From positions 5,100,501-5,164,500 of the forward strand of contig QLII01000001.1 of assembly GCA_003259005.1 (NCBI GenBank): a stretch of 64,000 nt of DNA, in the 5' to 3' direction. Below the pieces are notes generated by a model. It had not been told where the DNA came from, did no database searches, and saw only the letters and a list, made by a program, of their open reading frames with translations. The stretch comes from Spirosoma telluris. GTDB taxonomy: Bacteria; Bacteroidota; Bacteroidia; Cytophagales; Spirosomataceae. Made by a program: the position numbers and the translations under genes. Below, piece after piece: positions 20,281-31,387 of this stretch (positions are counted from its first letter, which is position 1; every line of letters starts with the position of its first letter).

Positions 20281-23200
20281 ATGCAAACCCGCCTGCTCAT
20301 TTACCGTCGACCGCTTCTCCTTTTCACCTTTCTTTCGCTTCTTCTTTTTCAATGCTCGCGGCTGCCGTTTAACGAAGTCTCCGTCGTAGGACGCAATTTT
20401 GAGGATGAGATTCAACAGACGCAAAATCTGACGTTTACCTTCAACAAAAACGTGGGGCCGAGCAATCAGTTTGACGAATGGGATTCGACTCAGTACGTAC
20501 GATTCATTCCGGCGGTTCGGGGAAAATTCAAATGGACAGCGCCCAATGAACTGGTTTTCTCCCCTGCCCGTGCCTTTGATCCAGCCACCGACTACCGGGC
20601 TGAACTCACTGATGATTTACTGAAACGCTCACCAGAAAAAGACCTGAAAATTTCGGGGGATGAAATCGCATTTCATACGCCTTACCTACAACTTACGAGT
20701 ACCGAAAACTGGTGGGCGCGTTCGCGCGAAACCGGACAGCCCGTGGCCAAAACCCGGCTTAATTTTAACTATGCCATTTCCTCCGCAGAAGTAGCCAGTA
20801 AAGTAGCCGTTACTTCTGAAAACAAACCCATCACATTACAAACGACCCCAGGCGACGCCCAGAACTCGGTTGCGCTAACGCTCACCAATGCTCCGGCCCA
20901 GAAAAATGAGCAACCGCTGACGATTAAAGTTGACAAGGGGCTGAAAGTGCCAAACACATCCTATGTCAGCAAGGAGGTGATTGAGGAAACCAGCACGCTT
21001 CCCTCACGCTACAAAATTGACGTTGCCGATGTACAAACTAGTTTCGAGAATAACCGCGGTATCGTGCGGGTCATTACCACGCAGGAACTTCAACCGGGAC
21101 AAATAAGCCAGCTTTATACGATTCAGCCACAAGCTGAAACAACAGCAGAACTTACCGAAAACGGGTTCATTATCCGGGGAGATTTTAACGAAACGGATAC
21201 CTATGTGCTCACCCTCACCGATCAGCTTCGGGGGTATTAGGCACTAAACTGGAAGAGCCCGTCACTAAAGATTTGTTCTTTGGAAAAATGCCGGCCAGTA
21301 TCCAGTTTGCGAATAAGAAGGGCTTGTATCTATCCTCAAAAGGAGCCCGAAATATTGGCCTGAACATTGTTAATGTGCCGAAAGTACAGGTCAAAATTGC
21401 GAAGGTCTACGAAAATAATCTTCTGAATTACTTCCGCACCAATCGGTATGAAGACTACAAAGAAAACGCAAATGGGGAGTGGGGACCATCGGGTTCGTTT
21501 AATTACAGTGACGACGAACAAGGTGATCTGAGCGATGTGCTTGTCAAAAAAACCGTTGAAACTGCTGATCTACCCAAAGTTCGTGGCGTTTCGGCCTTAA
21601 ATCTGGCGCTACCCGATCAAAACAACAATTTCCGAGGAGTTTATCTGGTTTCTGTCGATTCAAAAGATGAAGCCTATTTACAGGCCAGCCAATTAGTATC
21701 CGTTTCAGACATTGGTCTGGTGGCACGTCAAACCAAAAATGAAGTACTGGTCTGGGCAAACTCGATTCGAACCGCCGAACCCATACAGGGCGTTGAGGTA
21801 ACGTTGGTGAGCAGCAATAATCAGTCAGTTTATACGCTCACAACCGACGGTAGCGGTTTTGCCAAATTCGATAAGGTGACCGAAAAAGCGCCCGGTTTCA
21901 AAATTGCGCTGCTTACCGCCCGCACGAGTGACGACTTTAATTTTCTGTTTTTGCCCGATACGCAAGTCGAAACCTCGCGCTTTGAGGTAGAAGGCAAATA
22001 CGATAATGAGTCTGGTTTTGATGCGTTCGTATATGGGGACCGTGATATTTACCGCCCCGGCGAAACCATTCATTTCAATACAGTTATTCGGGCGCAGGAT
22101 TGGAAAAGCGTTGGTGAAATTCCCGTACTTATTCGAGTGTTGACGCCCAACGGCCGCGAATTACGGGCTTTCCGAAAAACGACCAATGCACAGGGAGCCG
22201 TAGCCACCGACGTACCGCTTAATCCTGCCGCCGTAACGGGCAGCTACTCGATTGAGGTACTCAATGCCAACAATGTCCTGTTGACCTCGCAGTCAGTGAG
22301 TGTCGAAGAATTTGTCCCTGACCGGATTAAAGTGGACGTTTTGACGGATAAAACCAGCTATAAGTCAGGGCAAACCATTACGCTCTCGGCAACGGCCATG
22401 AACTTGTTTGGCCCGCCAGCCTCCGACCGGGCTTATGAGATTGAGCTACAACTGAAGCGGAAAGCGTTTGCGCCTAAAGGGTTTGAAGACTACGATTTCG
22501 CTATTCCAAACGGGGCTTCACCAGCGCCGGGCGATGCGACCAGCAAGCAGGATGTTTTCCCGAAAGAAGTTCGGCAGGGCCGGACGAACGCCAATGGGCA
22601 GGCCACCGAAAAATTCCCCATATCGGGTCTTTATCAGGACATTGGCTTACTCGAAGCCAAGCTATTCGTAACTGTTTTTGATGAAAACGGCCGACCCGTT
22701 AACCGACTTCGGCGGTTGGACGTGCTCACACAGGATACGTTCTTTGGGGTACGGTTACCCGATCGCTACGTAGCCACCAACGCCCCATTGCCGCTGAACT
22801 TGTCGCGCTTGATCCAATAGGAGCACTTCGGGCCTCGGCCTCTGCATCGATCGAAGTCATTCGGTATGATTATCAGACGGTGATTGAGAAAGATGGAGAT
22901 CGGATAAAGTACTCGACCAAACGACGGGAGAAGTCAGTTTATACCAATTCACTGCTCTTTAAAGAGGGTAAATCAAGCTTTCGGTATGTGCCAACGGTTT
23001 CGGGTGAGTATGAAATTCGCGTTCGCAGGGCCGCAGGCACCAATTACGCAGCCACTGGTTTTTATGCCTACGGCTTCGGAAGTACGTCTGCATCCTCTTT
23101 TGAAGTAAGCCAGGAAGGTCAGGTGTTGATGACGCTCGACGAACCTACCTATCAAACCGGCGACAAGGTTAAAGTCCTGTTTAAAGCCCCCTTCGATGGA

Positions 23201-25768
23201 AAATTGCTCGTAACGGTTGAGCGAAACCAGGTGCTCGAACAACACTGGCTAACCACAACCAACAAATCAGCCGAATGGAGTTTCTCGGTCGGTAGCGAGC
23301 ATTTGCCCAATGTATATGTAACGGCTACACTTATCCGAGCTATCGACAATACGAATCTTCCCCTCACCGTCGCGCACGGTTTTGCGCCCGTACTGGTGCA
23401 GGATGACGACACGAAACTACCCGTGACAATTACGGCAGTGACGCAATCGCGGTCGAAAACGAAGCAAACCATTCGGGTGAAAACGGCCAGTAATGCGCAG
23501 GTAACCATAGCGGTTGTCGATGAGGGTATTCTGCAACTCAAAAACTTTAAAACGCCCGATCCACACGGTTTCTTCTATCAAAAACGAGCCCTCGAAGTAG
23601 GAAGCCACGATCTGTATGCGCTGCTTTACCCCGAATTGTCACTAAGATCAACGTCAAGCGTTGGGGGTGATGGGTATGATTTAGAAAAACGAGTTAATCC
23701 CCTCAGCAATGGCCGGGTTCGATTAGTGGCTTTGTGGAGTGGTATTTTAGAAACGGGTTCTGATGGGGAAGCCGAGTTTTCAGTGGATATTCCACAGTTC
23801 TCAGGCGATTTGCGGGTCATGGCTGTTGCCTACAAAGACAATGGGTTTGGATCGGCAAACAGCAATATGAAAGTGGCCGACCCTATTGTAATCAGCACCG
23901 GCGTTCCCCGCTTCCTAACCCCCGGCGATCAAGTTGAACTACCGGTTAACCTGAGCAATACAACCAGGCAAGCTGCCAGCATAACGGCTCGGCTAAGTCT
24001 GACTGGTCCACTGGTGGCCGATAGTCTGAGCACTCAAAAACTCACGATTCAGCCGGGTCGCGAAAGCCGCGCTATTTTCCGTATTTCAGCCAAACAGGCT
24101 ATTGGGGCCGGAACGATCACCGTAACAGCCAATGGCCTAGGCGAGACGTTCACCGAAAAAACGGACATCACCGTTCGGCCAGCAGCCTCGTTGCAGAAAA
24201 CAACCTTATCGGGGGCTGTAGCGGGGGAAAATCACAAACCCTGCAATTAGCTGGTAATTTCCTGCCCGGCACAGCCAAGGCCAGTATAACCTTAAGTCGA
24301 TCACCGGTGGCTCAGTATGGTCGCGAACTGTCTTATCTGCTCGGCTACCCGCACGGTTGTATCGAGCAAACGATCTCGAAAGCGTTTCCGCAATTGTATT
24401 TCGCCGATTTGGCGAAGCAGCTCTCGACAAATACCTATTTCGTTCGCGCAGGCGAAAGCGATATGAACCCAGCGACCAATGTTCGGCAGGCCGTTCAGAC
24501 CGTTGAAAGCCAACAGGCACCCGGTGGAGGTTTCACTATGTGGCCCGGCATGGCAGCCGTATCAGGAAAGTCGAATGTGGACGAATGGGCCAGTGCTTAT
24601 GCGGTGCATTTCCTGGCCGAAGCGCAGGAAGCTGGGTACGAAGTCCGACCATCAGTTCTCAGTTCAGCCATCGACTTCTTAACGACCTTCACGAATAGCC
24701 CGGCGACCGAGAATGCGGTTACTTATGATGAAACAGGTGGGCGCACCATTCGTAAAGTAGCAAGTCGAACAAGTATTTATGGACTCTATGCGTTGGCCGT
24801 AGCAGGCAAACCCAACCGATCAGCCATGAATTACTACAAGCAAAATGCCGGATTACTCACCCCGACAGTCGTTATTTACTCGCATCGACCTTCTTCCGGG
24901 TTGGCGATACGCGCAGCTTTTCGACCTTATTGCCTAAGAAGTTTGTCGATAATACGACCGGACGGCAAACGGGAGGCAGTTATGCATCGCCAGTCCGAAA
25001 CCTTGCCCTTGTTCTCGATGCACTTGTCGATACGGACATCAACAATATCCAGATTCCAACCCTGGCCGGCAGTTGTCAGTCGCGTTGAAACAAACCAGTT
25101 ACCTCAACACCCAGGAAGCCGCTTTTGCCTTTTTAGCCTTAGGTAAACTTTCCCGCCAGACCGCAGCCAGCACTGCTACCGCTACACTGACCGCAGGCGG
25201 AAAATCACTGGGCGCCATGACTGATGCGCTGCTAAACTTAAAACGAGTTCCAACCAATGCGCCACTTACCCTGAGCGCGAAGGGCTCTGGAAATGTTTAC
25301 TATTTTGCGCAAAGTGAAGGGGTACCGGCCAATGGAAAAATTGCCGAAGAAGATAATGGCTTGCAGGTTCGTCGGGACTATTTAAACCGGGAAGGCCAGC
25401 CGCTTGCCAACATTCGGCAGAACGATCTGGTCGTTGTGAAAATTACGCTTGCCAGCACCAATGGGCTGGATGTGGAGAATGTAGTCGTAACGGATCTGCT
25501 TCCAGCCGGGCTGGAAGTTGAAAATCCACGCCTGACCGAGCCAAGGGATATGCCCTGGATTCAGAAACCCGATGCGCCTGACTATTTTGACCTGCGCGAT
25601 GACCGGATTAACTTCTACACAACCGCAACCGGGACCACACGAACGTTCTATTATTTAGCCCGAGCTGTCTCGAAAGGGCGCTTCGTGGTAGGCCCTGTAT
25701 CTGCCGATGCCATGTATAGCAGCGACTATCGCAGTTACAACGGGGCAGGCATTTTGGTCGTGAAGTAG
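20281..25768 (+). CDS. Bacterial alpha-2-macroglobulin lipoprotein; five frame breaks
   Basis: About 1830 residues. ATG 20281 gives a lipoprotein signal ending in FQCSRL. Next come macroglobulin beta-domains, including RDIYRPGETIHFNTVIR. The thioester motif is GCIEQ (24355-24369), in a helical complement-like domain. The last domain ends at 25768. Such proteins trap attacking proteases in the periplasm and often pair with PBP1C, whose gene lies just upstream. The frame breaks at 21230-21234 (G5), about 22800, 24223-24227 (G5), 24860-24863 (C4) and 25068-25069. One added base at each restores a continuous protein with intact motifs, so sequence error is more likely than decay. Confidence 0.85.
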
Positions 25769-25770
25769 CA

Positions 25771-25848
25771 AATAGAACGCAGATGACGCAGATCGTACTG
25801 ATTTTTATCGCTGTAAATCAGTACGATCTGCGTCATCTGCGTTCTATT
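25771..25848. repeat. Perfect 34-bp inverted repeat (hairpin)
   Basis: The arms 25771-25804 and 25815-25848 are exact reverse complements (34 bp) with a 10-nt loop. The arm contains the phrase ACGCAGATGACGCAGAT, which looks like a dispersed genomic repeat. It starts 2 bp after the A2M stop and precedes the PKS operon, so it may also end A2M transcription. Confidence 0.8.
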
Positions 25849-25925
25849 AGTCCAAACATGTTACCTTACACTGTTGTTATCAGCCCGGAATTCCTCTCTA
25901 GCTGACTCCTTAAAATTGACCGCTA

Positions 25926-27077
25926 ATGCTTCACGATGCCGATGTACTTATTATTGGAGGTGGTTTGGCAGGGCTAACAGCGGGTATTCATCTTTCGCAG
26001 GAAAACGTTCGGGTTATTCTAATTGAAAAACATACCTATCCGCAACACAAAGTGTGCGGTGAGTACGTGTCCAATGAAGTACTTCCTTATCTGCAACAAC
26101 TCGGTATTACCGTCGATGAATTAAATCCTTCGCGCATAGAGCGTTTTTTATTCAGTACCGTTGCCGGAAAAACGATAGAAAGCGAGTTACCACTGGGCGG
26201 GTTTGGCCTTAGCCGATATAAGCTCGACGATTTCTTATATAAACAAGCCCTTGTTGCTGGCGTTTCTGTCATCCAAAGCCAGGTAACGGATGTGCAGTTT
26301 GATAAGGATCAATTTACAATATACACCTCTGAAGGAAGAACGTACAGGTCGAAACTAGTCATTGGTGCCTACGGGAAACGTTCGTCGCTGGACAAACGGC
26401 TTCAACGCAACTTTATCTTAAACGACTCTCCCTGGATGGGCGTAAAGGCTCATTACAAAGCTGACTTTCCGGACGATCTCGTTTCGCTCCATAATTTCGA
26501 GGGTGGCTATTGTGGCTTATCTCAAGTGGAAGATGGCATCGTTAATGCCTGTTATTTAACGAATTACCGTAGTTTCAAAACCTATAAAAACATAGATACC
26601 TTTCAGCAACAGGTCATGAGTCAAAATCCTTTTTTAAAGGATTTTTTTGCCAGGGCAACGCCCCTTTTTGAAAAACCATTAACCATCAGCCAGATTTCGT
26701 TTGCGAAAAAGCAACCGGTAGAAAATCATATTTTAATGTGTGGCGATACGGCTGGTGTTATTCATCCCTTATGTGGAAATGGCATGGCGATGGCTATTCA
26801 CAGCGCAAAAATCGTTTCCGAATTAATTATAGCTTACTTCAAAAGTCAGGTACCAGACAGGCAGCTTCTGGAAAACGAGTATACACGGTTGTGGAATCAT
26901 TTTTTCAAAAAAAGGTTAACAACCGGTCGGCTGGTTCAGTCTTTATTGCAACGCCCGTTTATTGCCTCACTTTTACTGCGGAGCCTACAACTAACGCCAG
27001 CCCTGATGCCGTTGTTAATTAAACAAACACATGGGCAGCCACTGACAGCTAGTTCTATTTCTTTTGAAACCCGGTGA
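25926..27077 (+). CDS. FAD-dependent oxidoreductase (geranylgeranyl-reductase / aromatic hydroxylase-like)
   Basis: This 383-residue flavoprotein is the first gene of the type III PKS operon. It has the N-terminal dinucleotide motif IIGGGLAGLTAGIHLS, the early HKVCGEYVSNEV segment typical of geranylgeranyl-reductase-like proteins, and the second FAD motif GDTAGVIHPLCGNGMAMA. By analogy with phenolic-lipid clusters, in which a flavoprotein hydroxylates the alkylresorcinol ring on the way to a quinone, I infer that it oxidises the PKS product. Reduction of a lipid chain is the alternative. It has no signal peptide. The spacing to the methyltransferase gene is 29 bp. Confidence 0.8.
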   Translation: MLHDADVLIIGGGLAGLTAGIHLSQENVRVILIEKHTYPQHKVCGEYVSNEVLPYLQQLGITVDELNPSRIERFLFSTVAGKTIESELPLGGFGLSRYKLDDFLYKQALVAGVSVIQSQVTDVQFDKDQFTIYTSEGRTYRSKLVIGAYGKRSSLDKRLQRNFILNDSPWMGVKAHYKADFPDDLVSLHNFEGGYCGLSQVEDGIVNACYLTNYRSFKTYKNIDTFQQQVMSQNPFLKDFFARATPLFEKPLTISQISFAKKQPVENHILMCGDTAGVIHPLCGNGMAMAIHSAKIVSELIIAYFKSQVPDRQLLENEYTRLWNHFFKKRLTTGRLVQSLLQRPFIASLLLRSLQLTPALMPLLIKQTHGQPLTASSISFETR

Positions 27078-27106
27078 GAAGTCAATTTCAATAATCCGTT
27101 ATAGTA

Positions 27107-27820
27107 ATGCTTGTAAATACAGACCACCGCACAACCAAAGAGGAGTTTTTAGATGATTTTTCGCTGGAAGGCGACGAATTGCGGGATGCATTAGATAAAA
27201 TTGCCTCGATCAATCAATGGCTTGGCGGCAACAAAGTAACCCTCGACGGCATAAAGCAACTGTTGAAAGGACAGCCCAAGGAAAACGTTATTTCCATACT
27301 GGATGTAGGTTGTGGCAATGGCGATATGTGCCGCGCCATCGCTGAACTAGGGAAAAAAGAGGGTATTCAGTTTACTATTCTGGGTATCGATGCAAATGCC
27401 TACGCCGTCAATCATGCACAGGCCTGCTCTGAATTCTATCCAAATATCACCTACAGAGCAATCAACGTATTTGAGACTGAATTCGCTTCATTAACCTACG
27501 ATATTGCCGTCTGTACCTTAACACTGCACCATTTCCCGGATCAGGAAATTGTACAACTGATGGATTTATTGACCAGCCGGGCCAGGCTGGGTGTAGTTAT
27601 CAATGACTTAGAGCGAAGCGCCCTGGCCTATCGGCTTTTCCAGCTAATTTGCTTTGTTTTTCAACTCAATAATCTCTCAAAAGAAGACGGGTTAACCTCT
27701 ATTCTTCGCGGCTTTAAACGGCGTGATTTAGAGGTATTTTCTAAACAATTACAGGCTAAAAACTATAGTATTAACTGGAGGTGGGCTTTCCGCTATCAAT
27801 GGATTCTTAAAAACCGATGA
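27107..27820 (+). CDS. Class I SAM-dependent methyltransferase
   Basis: This 237-residue protein has motif I, ISILDVGCGNGDMCRAI, followed by GIDANAYAVNHA (the acidic ribose-binding residue) and VCTLTLHHFPDQEI, which is the class I methyltransferase order. It lies second in the PKS operon and overlaps the PKS start by 4 bp, so the two are very likely co-translated. I infer O- or C-methylation of the polyketide ring. It ends in a basic tail. Confidence 0.85.
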   Translation: MLVNTDHRTTKEEFLDDFSLEGDELRDALDKIASINQWLGGNKVTLDGIKQLLKGQPKENVISILDVGCGNGDMCRAIAELGKKEGIQFTILGIDANAYAVNHAQACSEFYPNITYRAINVFETEFASLTYDIAVCTLTLHHFPDQEIVQLMDLLTSRARLGVVINDLERSALAYRLFQLICFVFQLNNLSKEDGLTSILRGFKRRDLEVFSKQLQAKNYSINWRWAFRYQWILKNR

Positions 27821-28869
27821 GTGTAAAAATTACAGCAGTAGCAAAAGCATTACCACAAAACTGGCGAGATACAAAAGACATTTTACCGTTTCTGGATGTA
27901 TGGCTGGCAGGCCAGGATACCCGCTTTCAGCGGAAAGTAAAGAAGATATTTGAAAATGCTGCCGTCGATCGGCGCTATTCGATTATGGGACCTACCGAGG
28001 TTTTTGCCAAAACCTCTTTCGAAGAAAAAAACGCGATCTATAGTCGCGAAGCGATTAAATTAGGAGAAGCTGCCTTAACAAATGCCTTAGCCAAGACCAC
28101 CTGGAACATCACCGATATTGACTACCTCATTACGGTGAGCTGCACGGGGATTATGATTCCTTCGCTAGATGCCTATTTGATCAATAGCCTGCACATGCGG
28201 CAAGACGTGGTTCGACTACCGGTTACCGAAATGGGTTGTGCTGCCGGTGTGTCAGGTATTATTTACGCCAAGAATTTTTTAAAAGCTAATCCGGGTAAGC
28301 GCGCAGCCCTGATTGCCGTAGAATCGCCGACGGCTACGTTTCAACTCGATGACTTTTCAATGGCCAACATCGTTAGTGCCGCCATTTTTGGCGACGGGGC
28401 TGCTTGCGTCCTGCTTTCATCCGATGAGACTGATGAAGGCCCTGAAGTAGTTGCCGAAGACATGTATCATTTTTATGAGGCAACTCATTTAATGGGCTTC
28501 GAGCTCAGAAATAGCGGCCTTCAAATGGTGCTGGACAAATCGGTTACCGATACCATTGCCGAACATTTTCCGGCCATTATCTATCCGTTTTTAGAAAAAA
28601 ACAACCTGACCATTGAGGCTATTTCCCACTTGATTTTCCATCCGGGTGGTCGAAAAATTGTGGAAGTGGTGCAGGAAATTTTCGGCCAAATGGGCAAGAA
28701 TATTGACGACACCAAAGAAGTATTACGGCTTTATGGCAACATGTCGAGCGCTACGGTCCTGTATGTATTGGAACGATTCATGGATAAACAGCCAGAAAAG
28801 GATACGTACGGTCTTATGCTAAGTTTTGGACCCGGTTTTTCAGCACAACGTGTTTTACTGAAGTGGTAA
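27817..28869 (+). CDS. Type III polyketide synthase (chalcone/stilbene synthase family)
   Basis: This 350-residue enzyme has the complete Cys-His-Asn triad of type III PKSs: Cys in EMGCAAGVSGI, His in HLIFHPGGRKIVE and Asn in LYGNMSSATVLYVLE. The terminal GFGPGFSAE-like loop is present as SFGPGFSAQRVLLKW. It condenses an acyl starter with malonyl units and cyclises the chain to a resorcinol or pyrone without its own carrier protein. The adjacent carrier protein and elongation genes suggest that a dedicated fatty acyl starter is supplied. The length is typical for bacterial members. It overlaps both neighbouring genes by a few bases. Confidence 0.93.
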   Translation: MSVKITAVAKALPQNWRDTKDILPFLDVWLAGQDTRFQRKVKKIFENAAVDRRYSIMGPTEVFAKTSFEEKNAIYSREAIKLGEAALTNALAKTTWNITDIDYLITVSCTGIMIPSLDAYLINSLHMRQDVVRLPVTEMGCAAGVSGIIYAKNFLKANPGKRAALIAVESPTATFQLDDFSMANIVSAAIFGDGAACVLLSSDETDEGPEVVAEDMYHFYEATHLMGFELRNSGLQMVLDKSVTDTIAEHFPAIIYPFLEKNNLTIEAISHLIFHPGGRKIVEVVQEIFGQMGKNIDDTKEVLRLYGNMSSATVLYVLERFMDKQPEKDTYGLMLSFGPGFSAQRVLLKW

Positions 28870-29660
28870 ACGAATTCAGGGATAAAAATTATTGGGCCGT
28901 TATTCTGGGCGGAAGCCAGGGGCTTGGGCTGGCAACGGCCAGGAAATTAGCACAACACGGCATGAATATCTGCGTCGTGCACCGTACCCGAAAAACAGAT
29001 CTGCCTGAGGCCGAAGCTGAATTTAACCGCATCGAAGCCAATGGAATTTTATTCCGGCACTATAACGTCGATGCTACCAACGCCGACAAACGGAAGTTCG
29101 TTATCGCTGATTTACAAGCACAGTTGGGTGAGAATGCTAAAGTGAGAGCCCTGATTCACAGTATTGCCAAGGGAAATCTAAAACCGATGATTTCTGCGGA
29201 TCAGCGTCAGTTACAGCACGACGATTTTCAATTAACCCTCGATGCGATGGCGATTAGTTTATATGACTGGACGAACGACTTACGAATAGCTTCGTTATTT
29301 GCTGCCGATGCCCGGATCATTAGCTTTACAAGCGAAGGAAGCACGAAAGCCTGGAAAAATTATGCGGCTGTTTCGGCAGCCAAAGCCGCTTTGGAGGCCA
29401 TTTCAAGGAGTATCGCCCTGGAAATGGCTCCTTTGGGTATTCGGACGAACTGCATAATGGCGGGCGTTACCGATACAGCTTCGTTACGCATGATTCCAGA
29501 TGCCGATACCTTGCTCAGTCATAGTAAACAACGAAATCCTTTTTCCCGATTAACCCAAGCAACCGACGTAGCAAATGTTGCGTATCTGCTTTGTAAAGAC
29601 GAAGCCGCCTGGATTAACGGCGCGGTAATTCCAGTGAATGGCGGTGAACACCTTCAATAA
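28863..29660 (+). CDS. FabL/FabI-like enoyl-ACP reductase (SDR)
   Basis: This 265-residue SDR has the cofactor motif GGSQGLGLATARKLA, the FabI-like ALIHSIAKG, and a catalytic Tyr-x6-Lys pair (YAAVSAAK) of enoyl reductases. FabL-like segments follow: RTNCIMAGVTDTASLRMIP, PFSRLTQATDVANV and a terminal INGAVIPVNGG. A normal ketoreductase would have Tyr-x3-Lys, so enoyl-ACP reduction is favoured. The start is GTG at 28863, overlapping the PKS stop. It is predicted to saturate the acyl chain made by this operon. Confidence 0.75.
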   Translation: MVNEFRDKNYWAVILGGSQGLGLATARKLAQHGMNICVVHRTRKTDLPEAEAEFNRIEANGILFRHYNVDATNADKRKFVIADLQAQLGENAKVRALIHSIAKGNLKPMISADQRQLQHDDFQLTLDAMAISLYDWTNDLRIASLFAADARIISFTSEGSTKAWKNYAAVSAAKAALEAISRSIALEMAPLGIRTNCIMAGVTDTASLRMIPDADTLLSHSKQRNPFSRLTQATDVANVAYLLCKDEAAWINGAVIPVNGGEHLQ

Positions 29661-30117
29661 CGATTACGCCTTGCAGAACTACGCTCATATTCTCTCAAAG
29701 CTCCCCTACCGCAAACCTTTCCTGTTTGTTGACCGCCTGCATTCGATTACGGAGAATGGCGTTGAAGGGAGCTATACCTTTCCGGAGGATTCCTATTTCT
29801 ATGCGGGCCATTTTGCGGGTAACCCGATTACACCGGGAGTTATTCTAACCGAGGTCATGGCGCAGATCGGCGTCGTTTGCCTTGGCCTATTTTTACTGGC
29901 CGACGCGCAATCTGGCGACATAGACATTGCCCTAACCTCTACGCAGATCGACTTTTACAAACCCGTTTTCCCCACCGAAACCGTTCTTGTTCGCTCCACA
30001 AAAGACTATTTTCGCTTTCATAAGTTGAAGTGTACGGTTGAAATGCTGAACAGCAATGGGGAGTTGGTTTGCCGGGGTGCCATTTCAGGGATGATGAAAC
30101 CGAAAAAATATGCGTAA
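29638..30117 (+). CDS. FabZ/FabA-like 3-hydroxyacyl-ACP dehydratase (hotdog fold)
   Basis: This 159-residue hotdog-fold protein begins with LPYRKPFLFVDRLHSI and carries the dehydratase motif GHFAGNPITPGVILTEVMAQ, with the conserved His and the central hotdog helix. It overlaps the enoyl reductase gene by 23 bp and the ketosynthase gene by 8 bp. It would dehydrate 3-hydroxyacyl chains on the local carrier protein. Confidence 0.85.
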   Translation: MAVNTFNNDYALQNYAHILSKLPYRKPFLFVDRLHSITENGVEGSYTFPEDSYFYAGHFAGNPITPGVILTEVMAQIGVVCLGLFLLADAQSGDIDIALTSTQIDFYKPVFPTETVLVRSTKDYFRFHKLKCTVEMLNSNGELVCRGAISGMMKPKKYA

Positions 30118-31380
30118 TCGAGTCGTTATCACGGGACTGGGTGTGGTTGCCCCGAATGCGGTGGGTGTGCCTTCGTTTTTAGAGGCTATTCAAAATGGTC
30201 GGAGTGGCATTACGTTTCATCAGGAATTGGCCGACATGAAATTCTCCTGTCAGGTGGGCGGAATTCCACCCGTAACCGAAGCCCATAAACACCAGTATTT
30301 CTCTGATTTACAGCTCCACCAGCTTAATAGTAGCGGCATTGTCTACGGTGTCATTGCAGGGATGGAAGCCTGGCAAAACGCGGGTTTACCAGTAGCCACC
30401 GATGAACCAGACTGGGACAGCGGGATTGTATTCGGAACTGGCATTCTGGGCATTGATAAGCTTCGGGAGGCCATTTACAAAGTCGATCAGGGGCAGGTCA
30501 GACGGCTGGGCAGCACTGCCGTTGTGCAAACCATGACCAGCGGGGTAAGTGCCTACCTGAGCGGTATGTTGGGATGCGGCAATCAGATTACCGCCAACTC
30601 GTCGGCCTGTGCTACCGGTACCGAAGCCCTCTGGCTGGCCTACGACCGTATCGTTCATGGTAATGCCAAACGGATGCTGGCGGGTAGTTGTAACGACCAC
30701 GGACCCTATATCTGGGGTGGCTTCGACGCTATGCGTGTGCTTCCTTACCAATTTAACAATACCCCAGAAAAGGCATCACGCCCTCTGAGTGCTACTGCCA
30801 GCGGCTTTGTACCCGCCAGCGGTGCCGGTGCCTTAGTGCTGGAATCGCTGGATAGCGCCCTGAAACGGGGGCAACTATTTACGCAGAAGTACTGGGCGGC
30901 CATGTCAATTCAGGTGGCCAGCGGGGTGGTGGTTCTATGACCGCTCCCAATGCGGCTGCGGTGAAACGATGCATCCAGAAAGCGGTAGAACAGGCTAACA
31001 TTCAGCCTGAGGCTATTGATTTAATTGATGGTCATTTGACGGCGACCATAAAAGATTCGGCTGAGGTAACTGCCTGGAACGAAGCTTTACAACGAAGAGG
31101 AGATGACTTCCCCATGATTAATTCATTGAAGTCAATGGTTGGGCATTGTCTGAGCGCTGCCGGAAGTATAGAATGTGTGGCATCTGTTTTAGAACTATAT
31201 AATGGATTTATCTATCCATCCCTTAACTCAGAAGATCCACACCACGAGATTTCGGTCTTGATTAATCCAGCAAAAATCCCGCAGCAACTCATTCATAAAG
31301 ACATTCAGGTAATTGCAAAGGCTAATTTTGGTTTCGGTGATGTCAATGCGTGTGTTATTTTAAAAAAATTTCAATCCTAA
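30110..31380 (+). CDS. Beta-ketoacyl-ACP synthase (FabF-like ketosynthase); frameshifted
   Basis: About 424 residues. The N-terminus reads MRNRVVITGLGVVAPNAVG. The active-site Cys lies in NSSACATGTEALWLAY. The first active-site His is in DLIDGHLTATIKDSAEV and the second in NSLKSMVGHCLSAAGSIE, with a terminal NFGFGDVNACVIL. The frame breaks at the G5 run 30867-30871; one added G gives KRGATIYAEVLGGHVNSGGQ, the expected family text. It elongates acyl chains on the operon's carrier protein. Both catalytic His residues and the Cys are intact, so the repaired enzyme should be active. Confidence 0.87.
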
Positions 31381-31387
31381 ACGAGCG

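Noticed and set aside
21230..25069. Programmed frameshifting or phase variation in the A2M gene
   Set aside because: Similar one-base losses occur in ten other unrelated genes including biosynthetic and structural ones, with no slippery-site or stimulator pattern; assembly error explains all of them more simply.
20281..25768. Several separate short A2M-like genes
   Set aside because: The pieces join end to end in the right domain order with single-base repairs, so one gene is the better reading.
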